NCBI GenBank assembly: GCA_004560045.1
Contig: SFWF01000051.1
Coordinates: 1-10,857, forward strand
Source: a bacterium
GTDB taxonomy: Bacteria > Bacillota > Clostridia > Oscillospirales > Acutalibacteraceae
Direction: 5' to 3'
DNA length: 10,857 nt
Both the position numbers and the translations under genes were made by a program. The notes below the pieces were generated by a model. It was not told the DNA's origin. It did no database searches and worked only from the letters and a program-made list of their open reading frames with translations. Below, piece after piece: positions 1 through 5,963 of the stretch; position 1 is the stretch's first letter, and each line of letters starts with the position of its first letter.

Positions 1-514
1 AATAAATTTTTACGTTATCCTCGAATACAGTATTCTCTATAGTTCCTTCAAACTCGTTAATAAGGTTTTCGAGCTTCTGATAATTAGAGTAGTCGCAGGA
101 AACGTAATAACAAACCCCGGGTACCATCAGATACTTTTCGGCGGCATCAAGCGTATCCTTAGCGGCCTTCTGATATGCTCTGACAAGTCCGCCCGTACCG
201 AGAAGAATACCGCCAAAATATCTCGTAACAACTCCGGTTACGTCTTTGAGTTCAAAGCCGCTTATAATATCAAGTATCGGCTTTCCTGCCGTACCGTGAG
301 GCTCTCCGTCGTCGGAGTATCTTGTTCTACCCTCTGCGTTAAGTAGGTAGGCATAGCAGTTATGACGGGCGTCTCCGTGCTGCGAACGGATCTTATCAAT
401 AAAATCTACCGCCTCTTCGTCGGTTTCGGTATGAGCGACGTAACCGATAAAACGGGAATGCTTTTCGGTGAACTGTGTCGTCATATCATTTATTATAGTT
501 TTATAGGTGTCCAA
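1..514 (-). CDS. yigZ: YigZ / IMPACT family protein (UPF0029), C-terminus cut by window edge
   Basis: I translated this by hand: 171 codons are visible and the frame stays open to the left edge. The family consists of cytosolic proteins of about 200-215 residues with an N-terminal UPF0029 domain and a C-terminal DUF1949 domain. The bacterial role is poorly defined; the eukaryotic relative IMPACT modulates translation-stress kinase signalling. Family hallmarks seen are YSDDGEPHGTAGKPIL at residues 66-81 and RYFGGILLGTGGLVRAY at 98-114. The DUF1949 part begins around residue 130 and is incomplete. I place the start at a TTG (512-514), because it gives LDTYKTI, matching the Y-x-TI opening usual in this family, with a GGTGGG ribosome binding site 6 bases upstream. 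An ATG at 482-484 would remove that opening. No promoter separates it from the rpmE terminator, so it may depend on read-through. Family assignment is secure; the start is less so. Confidence 0.9.
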   Translation of the reverse strand, partial: MDTYKTIINDMTTQFTEKHSRFIGYVAHTETDEEAVDFIDKIRSQHGDARHNCYAYLLNAEGRTRYSDDGEPHGTAGKPILDIISGFELKDVTGVVTRYFGGILLGTGGLVRAYQKAAKDTLDAAEKYLMVPGVCYYVSCDYSNYQKLENLINEFEGTIENTVFEDNVKIY

Positions 515-540
515 AAATAATCCCACCCAACAGAATTTAT

Positions 541-574
541 AAAGAAAAACCGCAACCACAAATCGTGGCTGCGG
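541..574 (-). terminator. Rho-independent terminator of rpmE
   Basis: On the minus strand a 10-bp stem (CCGCAGCCAC with GTGGTTGCGG, one G-U wobble, loop GATTT) at 550-574 is followed at once by TTTTTCTTT (541-549). It lies 11 bases past the rpmE stop, so it should end most rpmE transcripts before yigZ. Confidence 0.9.
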
Positions 575-585
575 CAAAATGCAGA

Positions 586-783
586 TTAGAGACCGAAACG
601 CTTATTGAATCTGTCAACGCGTCCGCCGGTATCAACGAGCTTCTGCTTTCCGGTGAAGAACGGATGACACTTTGAGCAAATGTCTAAGCGGATGTCCTTC
701 TTAGTGGAGCAGGTTTCGAATTCTGCGCCGCAAGCACATCTGATAACTGTCTTTTCATAGTTCGGGTGAATGCCCTGTTTCAT
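586..783 (-). CDS. rpmE: 50S ribosomal protein L31, zinc-binding (C+) type
   Basis: This 65-residue protein has the length and sequence of bacterial L31, which sits on the large subunit near the central protuberance and helps bridge it to the 30S head. It opens MKQGIHPNY and carries the four zinc ligands of the C+ type: Cys16 and Cys18 (CAC), and Cys36 and Cys39 (CSKC). C+ L31 acts as a zinc store; many bacteria exchange it for a cysteine-free paralogue when zinc is scarce, and no such paralogue lies in this window. The ATG at 781-783 is preceded by GAAAGGAG (793-800) with a 9-base spacer. It has its own promoter (829-857) and terminator (541-574), so it is probably transcribed alone, perhaps with leakage into yigZ. 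Confidence 0.97.
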   Translation of the reverse strand: MKQGIHPNYEKTVIRCACGAEFETCSTKKDIRLDICSKCHPFFTGKQKLVDTGGRVDRFNKRFGL

Positions 784-828
784 GCATAAACACTCCTTTC
801 TTTAAACATAAACTCTATAACAACCGAT

Positions 829-857
829 ATGATAACACATCGTCAAACAAAATGCAA
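829..857 (-). promoter_or_regulatory. Sigma-A type promoter of rpmE
   Basis: On the minus strand TTGCAT (852-857) is separated by 17 bases from TATCAT (829-834), with a TG one base upstream of the -10 box (extended -10). The predicted start near 822 gives a leader of about 40 bases containing the ribosome binding site. The -35 box sits only 10 bases past the spoIIR stop and overlaps the 12-base palindrome AATGCTTGCATT. Confidence 0.72.
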
Positions 858-866
858 GCATTATTT

Positions 867-1469
867 TTAAAAATCGAAGAATTTTTTGATTTTTTCGAAA
901 ATTTCAACGGTTTTGAATTTTACGGTATATTTTTTGCCGCCGTAGGCAACGTTGGCCGCGTCATCCGACAGAGTCGTTTCAAGTCGTTCGGAGCAAGCCC
1001 CGACGCACACTCTCGGAAAGATAACGCACCACCAATTCCGACCCCTCCCCTCGCCTACGGTAAATACCGCAGTTTCATAATAACCTGCAGGCAAAGTGAA
1101 TTCGTCATAAACTCTTGTTTCAAAAAACTCCTTACGAAAATCTACGGAAACTTTATAATCAAAGCCGTTTTCGAACACTGTATTTTGTGCGGTAGTCAGA
1201 AAAACATCGAGATTTTCCTTCGTCGCGTTTACGGCCAGGTCGTAGGAATCCGTACCGCTGTACAGTTCTTTTGAGGTATTAAGAACAGCGTCTCTTATTT
1301 TGATCTTAAGAGACTGATCAGAGTCTGAATCGGAATTAGCTAATATTCTTATGCGAATTATGTTTTCGTGCATTTCCTCGCAGGAATCGGTAAATCCAAC
1401 CATAGAAATAATCAGAGAAAATATAAGCGCCGCAATCAGAGCAAGATTAAACAGTTTTACTTTTGACAT
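867..1469 (-). CDS. spoIIR: Stage II sporulation protein R
   Basis: SpoIIR is the forespore-made signal that crosses into the intermembrane space and triggers SpoIIGA to process pro-sigma-E in the mother cell. This 200-residue protein starts with a hydrophobic signal or anchor segment (about residues 5-26) and carries the family motifs RIRILANSDS (39-48), LPAGYYE (126-132) and EGRGRNWWCVIFP (140-152). The Trp-Trp-Cys stretch is highly characteristic. The ATG at 1467-1469 follows AAAGGAG (1478-1484) with an 8-base spacer. It lies 54 bases downstream of ispE in the same orientation, so read-through from the vegetative operon is possible, but a sigma-F-like promoter sits in the gap. The C-terminus, rich in Lys and Phe (KIKKFFDF), shows no further domain. 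This gene marks the organism as an endospore former by descent. Confidence 0.96.
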   Translation of the reverse strand: MSKVKLFNLALIAALIFSLIISMVGFTDSCEEMHENIIRIRILANSDSDSDQSLKIKIRDAVLNTSKELYSGTDSYDLAVNATKENLDVFLTTAQNTVFENGFDYKVSVDFRKEFFETRVYDEFTLPAGYYETAVFTVGEGRGRNWWCVIFPRVCVGACSERLETTLSDDAANVAYGGKKYTVKFKTVEIFEKIKKFFDF

Positions 1470-1499
1470 AACTTAAACTCCTTTATATAAAGTCGTGTT

Positions 1500-1529
1500 A
1501 AGTTTTGACAAAAACGCCGCCGTCTAAAC
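1500..1529 (-). promoter_or_regulatory. Candidate sigma-F promoter of spoIIR
   Basis: On the minus strand GTTTA (1525-1529) and GTCAAAACTT (1500-1509) are exactly 15 bases apart. The B. subtilis sigma-F consensus as I recall it is GYWTA, 15 bases, then GGNRANANTW; only the second base of the -10 element deviates. Predicted transcription starts near 1493, leaving a leader of about 24 bases that includes the AAAGGAG. The -35 element overlaps the ispE stop codon. The assignment is by inspection only, but it matches the known forespore control of spoIIR. Confidence 0.68.
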
Positions 1530-2369
1530 AATTTCTATTCCGAAAGGAACCGAAGATACCGAAAAGGACTTAATACCGTCGTCGCCGAGCGCTTTTGCAC
1601 AAGCATCAGCGTCAGAAGCATTTTGAAACAGAGCACACACGGTTGGACCTGAACCGCTTAAGAAGGTTTTAAGCGGAGAAAAACTACCAAACGGCTCGGA
1701 AAGCTTTTCCATATCCCAGCACGCCTCAAAGGAATTGAATATTCCGCGAGATACGGTAAAAGGATCGCAGGAAATATTTTCGATAAATCCTTCAAAATCA
1801 CCGTGAGGTCTTTCTTCAAAACTATCGAGTAGCTGATACATAGCTCCGGTCGATTGCTTACTATGCTGTTTAATCAAAACAAGATTAAGGTCAGCATCCG
1901 GAAGCCTTGTAAGTATTTCCCCTATTCCGTTAGCTTTAACGGTACCGCCGATAAGAAAGAACGGCACGTCGGCGCCAAGGGCGGCCGCTATAGGAACAAG
2001 GTTGGAAACGGGAAAGCTTTTTCCGGTAGCTATATTTAAAAGCACGAGGACCGCCGCCGCGTCTGCACTACCGCCGCCAAGCCCTGCCGCAACGGGAATG
2101 TTCTTCTGAATATAGACCTTAACGCCACAGTCGATACCCGCAAATTTCAAAAAGCTTTCGCAGGCGCGGAAAGCTATGTTATCGTCTCCTGAAAGCTTAG
2201 CATCATCGCATAATACGGATACACCCGAGTCGGTAAGCTCAAGAGAAACAAGGTCGTAAATGCTTAGTGACTGCATAACCGAATCGATATCGTGATAACC
2301 GTCGGCCCTTTTTGAAACTACGTCGAGAAATAAATTGGTTTTAGCGTAAGCTTTGGCAGTATACCGCAT
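1524..2369 (-). CDS. ispE: 4-diphosphocytidyl-2-C-methyl-D-erythritol kinase
   Basis: IspE phosphorylates the 2-hydroxyl of CDP-methylerythritol with ATP, the fourth step of the MEP route to IPP and DMAPP, in the cytosol. The 281-residue protein shows the GHMP-kinase architecture. The start AKAYAKTNLFLDV includes catalytic Lys10, the glycine-rich ATP loop PVAAGLGGGSADAAA spans 92-106, the catalytic Asp134 lies in GADVPFFL, and the C-terminal GHMP loop SGSGPT spans 238-243. K10 and the GAD Asp correspond to the catalytic pair in the E. coli enzyme. The length is normal (280-300). Its ATG (2367-2369) overlaps the aminotransferase stop as TAATG, so translation is very probably coupled. Placement next to spoIIR is common in clostridial genomes to my memory, but no direct functional link is known. 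Confidence 0.97.
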   Translation of the reverse strand: MRYTAKAYAKTNLFLDVVSKRADGYHDIDSVMQSLSIYDLVSLELTDSGVSVLCDDAKLSGDDNIAFRACESFLKFAGIDCGVKVYIQKNIPVAAGLGGGSADAAAVLVLLNIATGKSFPVSNLVPIAAALGADVPFFLIGGTVKANGIGEILTRLPDADLNLVLIKQHSKQSTGAMYQLLDSFEERPHGDFEGFIENISCDPFTVSRGIFNSFEACWDMEKLSEPFGSFSPLKTFLSGSGPTVCALFQNASDADACAKALGDDGIKSFSVSSVPFGIEIV

Positions 2370-3541
2370 TATTTCTTAATTTCCTTTACAAATTCACCGA
2401 TGCGTTCGATAGCGGTCTTTATATGGTCGACAGAGTAGCAATACGAGGCTCTTACAAAGCCTTCTCCGCCTCTGCCGAAAGCGGTACCGGGAACGATAGC
2501 GATCTTTTTGGCATAGAGCAGCTTTTCGCAAAATTCTTCGCTCGACATACCCGTCGACTCAATTGACGGAAATGCGTAAAAGGCTCCGAGAGGCTCGCGG
2601 CAGGTAAGTCCGATACTGTTAAAGCCGTCGACAATAATTCTTCTTCGCATATCGTATTCTTCTACCATAGCGGCTATGTCTTCGTCGCCGTTTTTAAGGG
2701 CTTCTATTGCGGCATACTGCGACGTAGTGGGAGCACACATTATTGCGAACTGATGAATCTTCGTAACCTGGTCAAGAATTTCGGCAGGTCCGCAGGCATA
2801 GCCCATTCGCCAGCCTGTCATGGAATAAGCTTTGGAAAAACCGTTTACCGTAACGGTACGCTCTTTCATTCCGTCTATTGAAGCGAAAGAGGTATGCGCT
2901 TCACCGCCAAAGGTAAGCTCTGAATAGATCTCGTCGGAAATCACTACGATATTCGTATCTCTTAAAACGTCGGCTATTGCTTCGAGATCGCTTTTTCGCA
3001 TTACAGCTCCCGTGGGGTTGCAGGGATAAGGCAAAATAAGAAGCTTGGTTTTTGGCGTAATAGCCGCTTTAAGCTCCTCGGGGGTTATTCTGAATTCGTT
3101 CTCGGCCTTGGTCTCGATAATTACGGGAACTCCGCCTGCAAGGACGGTTATAGGCTCGTAGCAGACGTAAGAAGGCTGAGGAATTATGACCTCGTCGCCC
3201 GGCGATACAAGCGCACGAACGGCACCGTCGATGGCTTCACTGCCGCCTACCGTCACAAGTATTTCCTTTTCGGGGTCGTATTTTATTCCGTATTTGCGAA
3301 AGTAAAATTTAGATATTTCATCACGGAGGATAAGCAGTCCGTGATTGGAAGTGTAGCGGATCTTTCCCTTTTCGAGAGAACGGATGCCTTCGCTTCTTAT
3401 ATGCCAGGGGGTCGGAAAATCGGGTTCTCCGACGCCAAGAGATATAACGTCGTCCATCTGCTCGGCAATATCGAAAAATTTTCTGATACCCGAGGGCTTA
3501 ATCTCCGTAACACTTTTATTCAAAATGTTATTATAGTTCAT
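2369..3541 (-). CDS. PLP-dependent aminotransferase, class I/II (fold type I)
   Basis: This 390-residue cytosolic enzyme is of the aspartate-aminotransferase fold, subgroup I-gamma (AspC/PatA-like). Seen motifs, numbered from the ATG at 3539-3541, are SLGVGEPDFPTP (34-45), YPCNPTGA with Asn175, SDEIYSEL with Asp203 and Tyr206, the PLP Schiff-base lysine Lys237 in NGFSKAYSMTGWRMGY, and substrate-carboxylate Arg364 in FVRASY. All key residues are present, so it should be active. The substrate cannot be fixed from sequence: aspartate, aromatic amino acids or N-acetyl-diaminopimelate are all plausible, so I give no symbol. The ATG overlaps the upstream stop as TGATG; a TTG three bases earlier is an alternative start. 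A purine-rich AGGGGG lies 14 bases upstream of the ATG, so coupling probably drives initiation. Pairing with an Lrp-type regulator suggests control by an amino acid or keto acid. Confidence 0.93.
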   Translation of the reverse strand: MNYNNILNKSVTEIKPSGIRKFFDIAEQMDDVISLGVGEPDFPTPWHIRSEGIRSLEKGKIRYTSNHGLLILRDEISKFYFRKYGIKYDPEKEILVTVGGSEAIDGAVRALVSPGDEVIIPQPSYVCYEPITVLAGGVPVIIETKAENEFRITPEELKAAITPKTKLLILPYPCNPTGAVMRKSDLEAIADVLRDTNIVVISDEIYSELTFGGEAHTSFASIDGMKERTVTVNGFSKAYSMTGWRMGYACGPAEILDQVTKIHQFAIMCAPTTSQYAAIEALKNGDEDIAAMVEEYDMRRRIIVDGFNSIGLTCREPLGAFYAFPSIESTGMSSEEFCEKLLYAKKIAIVPGTAFGRGGEGFVRASYCYSVDHIKTAIERIGEFVKEIKK

Positions 3542-4023
3542 CAAAGCGAAAGGGTCCCCCTATCGTCCTCGTTATCTTCACAGAGAATAACGTCAAGCTC
3601 TTTATATCTGCGAAGAATAAAATGGGTAGAAGTCGAAACGACAGCATCTATTGTTGAAAGCTCCTTAGCTACGAACATAGCAACCTGCTGGAAGGTCTTG
3701 GATCTTACCATTACGCAAAGGTCGTAGCCGCCCGACATAAGATATACAGATTCGACCTCGTCGTATTTCATAACGCGTTTCGCGATTTCCTCAAAGCCGT
3801 AATCGGCCTGAGGCGAAACCTTAAGCTCGATAAGGGCCGAAACAGCCGCAGTATCAAGCTTTTCCCAGTCGATAACCGTTTTATAGCCTCTTATAAGACC
3901 GGCCGACTCAAGCTCGGCTATCTCTTTTTTGACGGTAGCTTCGTCACTGCCAAGCATGGTCGCAAGGTGTTTATATTCGTATCGTGCGTTCTTTCCAAGA
4001 AGTTTTAAAAGTTTGAGATTCAT
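3541..4023 (-). CDS. Lrp/AsnC family transcriptional regulator
   Basis: This 160-residue protein has an N-terminal winged helix-turn-helix (about residues 3-50, with YEYKHLATMLG then EATVKKEIAELESAGLIRGY) and a C-terminal RAM/AsnC ligand-binding domain (about 60-140, with SGGYDL at 97-102). Such proteins form dimers to octamers, bind amino acids at RAM interfaces and regulate amino-acid genes, often their own. The start at ATG 4021-4023 follows GGAGG (4032-4036) by 8 bases. An ATG 51 bases further upstream would lie beyond the predicted transcription start, so I reject it. The first helix is short (MNLKLLKLLGKNAR), normal for a minimal AsnC. It heads the operon with the aminotransferase and ispE, and faces the divergent ACT gene, a classic position for autoregulation. 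The ligand is unknown. Confidence 0.92.
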   Translation of the reverse strand: MNLKLLKLLGKNARYEYKHLATMLGSDEATVKKEIAELESAGLIRGYKTVIDWEKLDTAAVSALIELKVSPQADYGFEEIAKRVMKYDEVESVYLMSGGYDLCVMVRSKTFQQVAMFVAKELSTIDAVVSTSTHFILRRYKELDVILCEDNEDDRGTLSL

Positions 4024-4045
4024 AAGTTTTACCTCCATTTTCTTT

Positions 4046-4074
4046 ATTTTATCATTTTTTCTTCCATTATTCAA
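4046..4074 (-). promoter_or_regulatory. Promoter of the Lrp-aminotransferase-ispE operon
   Basis: On the minus strand TTGAAT (4069-4074), a 17-base spacer and TAAAAT (4046-4051), with TG one base upstream of the -10 box, form a strong extended -10 sigma-A promoter. Transcription would start near 4039, giving a leader of about 16 bases that just includes the GGAGG. This supports the start chosen for the regulator. Confidence 0.78.
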
Positions 4075-4082
4075 GAATTTAT

Positions 4083-4110
4083 TTGATTTTCACGGCTTTT
4101 ATGTTATAAT
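4083..4110 (+). promoter_or_regulatory. Promoter of the ACT/UPF0210 operon
   Basis: TTGATT (4083-4088), a 16-base spacer and a perfect TATAAT (4105-4110) with TG one base upstream form a strong extended -10 promoter. Predicted start is near 4117, about 24 bases before the ATG at 4141. A short inverted repeat, ATAAT-6-ATTAT (4106-4121), covers the -10 box and start site. Confidence 0.82.
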
Positions 4111-4140
4111 ATCAACATTATTATGTACGAGGTGTTTTCT

Positions 4141-4410
4141 ATGAGAGCAGTTATAACCGTTGTAGGGAAGGATTCTGTAGGTATACTTGCAAAGGTTTCG
4201 GCCAAGTGCGCAGAATCAAACGTAAATATTAACGAGGTTACCCAGTCGGTTCTCGAAGATATGTTTTGTATGATCATGCTTTGCGATATTTCAAAAATGA
4301 CCAAGGCCTTCGGAGATTTTTCCGACGAAATGCAAAAGCTTGGTACCGAAATGGGTATGTCGGTACACGTAATGCACGAAACTATTTTCAATTCGATGCA
4401 TAGAATTTAA
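4141..4410 (+). CDS. ACT domain-containing protein (UPF0237 family)
   Basis: This 89-residue protein is a single ACT domain, the small ligand-binding fold that senses amino acids in many metabolic regulators. It starts MRAVITVVGKDSVGILAKVS, with the family's V-G-x-D-x-x-G-I turn at residues 8-15 where ligands bind in related ACT proteins, then NVNINEVTQ (27-35). The length matches UPF0237 (about 88-90). It lacks any catalytic or DNA-binding domain, so it probably acts as a small sensor or partner. The ATG at 4141 follows GAGGTG by 6 bases; an ATG at 4123 lies upstream of this ribosome binding site and gives extra residues absent from the family. The UPF0210 gene follows after 10 bases, an arrangement conserved in Gram-positive bacteria, which suggests that the two proteins work together. 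Confidence 0.92.
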   Translation: MRAVITVVGKDSVGILAKVSAKCAESNVNINEVTQSVLEDMFCMIMLCDISKMTKAFGDFSDEMQKLGTEMGMSVHVMHETIFNSMHRI

Positions 4411-4420
4411 GGTGTAAGCT

Positions 4421-5779
4421 ATGATAAATACGCAAGAAATTCTTGAAACAATAACTATGATTCAGGACGAGAATCTCGATATACGAACGGTTACAATGGG
4501 TATATCGCTTCTCGACTGTATGGATAGCGATATCGATAAAGCTTGTGAAAAGGTTTATAAAAAAATCGTTTCAACCGCCAAAAATCTCGTTCCCGTATGC
4601 AGTCAGATAGAAACCGAGCTCGGTATACCGATTATAAATAAAAGAATATCGGTTACTCCTATCGGTATTGTTGCTTCGGCCTGCAAGGATCAAAATCCCG
4701 TCAAGTTTGCAAAAACTCTTGAAAAGGCGGCCTGCGAGGTCGGAGTAAACTTCATCGGCGGATATTCCGCTCTCGTTCAAAAGGGTTTTGCAGGCGCAGA
4801 TATCGCCCTTATCGAAAGCATTCCCGAAGCCCTCTCCTGCACCGAGCACGTTTGCGCTTCGGTAAATATCGGTTCGACCAAAGCAGGAATCAATATGAAC
4901 GCCGTTAAAATGATGGGAAAGATCGTTAAGGAATGTGCCGAAAGAACAAGCGACCGAATGTGCATCGGAGCCGCAAAGCTTGTGGTATTCTGTAATGCTC
5001 CCGAAGATAACCCATTTATGGCAGGCGCTTTTCACGGAGTAGGTGAGCCCGACGTTGTTATAAACGTAGGTGTATCGGGACCCGGAGTTGTGCGTGCCGC
5101 TCTTGCCAAATCGGAAGGGCTCGACCTTACGAGTGTTGCCGAGCTTATTAAACGTACAGCCTTTAAAATTACCCGAATGGGTCAGCTTGTGGCTCAGGAA
5201 GCCTCCAAGCGTCTCGGTTACCCCTTCGGTATTGTTGATCTCTCCCTCGCACCCACTCCTGCAGTCGGCGACTCGGTAGCGTATATCCTTGAGGAGATCG
5301 GTCTTGAATGCTGTGGCTCCTGCGGTACTACCGCCGCCCTCGCTATGCTTAACGATGCGGTTAAAAAGGGTGGCGTTATGGCCTCTTCAAGAGTCGGCGG
5401 TCTTTCGGGTGCATTTATCCCCGTAACCGAAGATGCTGGAATGATTCACGCTTCTACTATCGGTGCCCTCTCTATTGAAAAGCTTGAAGCTATGACGGCT
5501 GTTTGCTCGGTGGGCCTCGATATGATAAATATCCCCGGCGACACTACTCCCGAAGTGATTTCGGCACTTATTGCCGACGAAGCCGCAATAGGTATGGTGA
5601 ATTCGAAAACGACCGCAGTTCGCGTAATTCCCGCTATCGGAAAAGGCGTTGGCGATACCCTTAATTTCGGAGGACTACTGGGAGAAGGACCGGTTATGAA
5701 AATATCGACCTATTCTCCTGCCAAATTCGTAAACAGAGGCGGCCAGATCCCTGCCCCGATGCAGAGCCTCAAAAACTAA
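4421..5779 (+). CDS. UPF0210 / DUF711 protein ('PFL family protein')
   Basis: This 452-residue soluble protein belongs to UPF0210 (DUF711), a family of about 445-455 residues whose fold was reported as related to pyruvate formate-lyase, but whose activity is unknown. Recognisable segments are the start INTQEILETITMIQDENLDIRTVTMGI, FIGGYSALVQKG near residues 110-121, the Gly-rich VVINVGVSGPGVVRAAL near 211-227, and GLSGAFIPVTEDAGM near 327-341. The length is complete and no signal peptide or membrane segment is visible. I do not see a standard C-terminal glycyl-radical motif, so the PFL name should be read as fold similarity only. ATG 4421 follows AAGGTG by 6 bases, and the gene is co-transcribed with the ACT gene. 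A metabolic enzyme with a dedicated ACT sensor is a reasonable inference, not a demonstrated role. Confidence 0.93.
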   Translation: MINTQEILETITMIQDENLDIRTVTMGISLLDCMDSDIDKACEKVYKKIVSTAKNLVPVCSQIETELGIPIINKRISVTPIGIVASACKDQNPVKFAKTLEKAACEVGVNFIGGYSALVQKGFAGADIALIESIPEALSCTEHVCASVNIGSTKAGINMNAVKMMGKIVKECAERTSDRMCIGAAKLVVFCNAPEDNPFMAGAFHGVGEPDVVINVGVSGPGVVRAALAKSEGLDLTSVAELIKRTAFKITRMGQLVAQEASKRLGYPFGIVDLSLAPTPAVGDSVAYILEEIGLECCGSCGTTAALAMLNDAVKKGGVMASSRVGGLSGAFIPVTEDAGMIHASTIGALSIEKLEAMTAVCSVGLDMINIPGDTTPEVISALIADEAAIGMVNSKTTAVRVIPAIGKGVGDTLNFGGLLGEGPVMKISTYSPAKFVNRGGQIPAPMQSLKN

Positions 5780-5792
5780 ATATCTGATAGAC

Positions 5793-5827
5793 ACCACGCT
5801 TTTAAATCAAGGCGTGGTCTTTTTTTA
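5793..5827 (+). terminator. Rho-independent terminator of the ACT/UPF0210 operon
   Basis: A stem of ACCACGC (5793-5799) with GCGTGGT (5812-5818), extendable by three inner pairs to a 6-base loop, is followed by C and eight T residues (5820-5827). It starts 14 bases past the stop codon. Confidence 0.92.
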
Positions 5828-5843
5828 TAATTAACCGAAATTT

Positions 5844-5905
5844 TTTACAAGCTTTCGTAATAATATTAACACAATATTTACGTTTTAGTTTACACGCAGT
5901 TAACA
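5844..5905 (+). promoter_or_regulatory. Phased TTWACA hexamer array, PHO-box-like / OmpR-family operator candidate
   Basis: Direct repeats TTAACA (5866), TTTACG (5877), TTTACA (5889) and TTAACA (5900) lie at 11, 12 and 11-base pitch, one helical turn each. A further TTTACA at 5844 lies 22 bases (two turns) before the first. B. subtilis PhoP is known to bind four TT(A/T/C)ACA-like hexamers with spacers of about 5 bases, which fits closely. The last copy falls about 33-38 bases upstream of the predicted transcription start, where such activators contact RNA polymerase. Other OmpR-family regulators also use one-turn direct repeats, so the regulator is inferred only. The region is AT-rich, which raises the chance of random hits to a single hexamer. 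Confidence 0.5.
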
Positions 5906-5922
5906 AAAAATCGGGTTATTTA

Positions 5923-5931
5923 TGGTAAACT
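5923..5931 (+). promoter_or_regulatory. Extended -10 element of the ABC transporter gene
   Basis: TGGTAAACT gives a TG-N-TAAACT extended -10 box. No good -35 box lies 16-18 bases upstream; the nearest TTAACA ends 20 bases before the -10, as expected of an activator-dependent promoter. Transcription would start near 5938, about 26 bases before the ATG. Confidence 0.5.
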
Positions 5932-5963
5932 GTTTATGTAAAAGTATATACAAGGAGTTTGCT

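Noticed and set aside
664..678. CXXCH (CSKCH) in the L31 protein, resembling a haem c attachment motif
   Set aside because: The protein is cytosolic ribosomal protein L31 and these cysteines are its zinc ligands.
852..1274. Open frame of 140 codons on the plus strand opposite spoIIR
   Set aside because: It has no ribosome binding site and mirrors the coding constraint of spoIIR; the product resembles nothing I know.
1484..1508. Sigma-A-like TTGTCA, 16 bases, TATATA upstream of spoIIR on the minus strand
   Set aside because: Transcription would start at or after the ribosome binding site, leaving no usable leader; the sigma-F-like pair fits the gene and spacing better.
4024..4074. Longer Lrp-type protein starting at 4074
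   Set aside because: The extra codons overlap the promoter and lie upstream of the predicted transcription start; GGAGG serves the ATG at 4023.
5387..5401. RVGG segment in the UPF0210 protein as a possible glycyl-radical site
   Set aside because: Glycyl-radical motifs lie close to the C-terminus with RVxG(Y/F); this one is near residue 324 of 452, and no activating enzyme is adjacent.
5831..5836. TTAACC as a sixth member of the hexamer array
   Set aside because: It is 13 bases from the next copy, matches the hexamer poorly and lies directly against the terminator; single hits are expected in AT-rich DNA.
5922..5963. Upstream in-frame ATG adding 14 residues to the ABC transporter
   Set aside because: It falls within the -10 region and has no ribosome binding site, while the ATG at 5964 has AGGAG at ideal distance and begins at the family's normal start.
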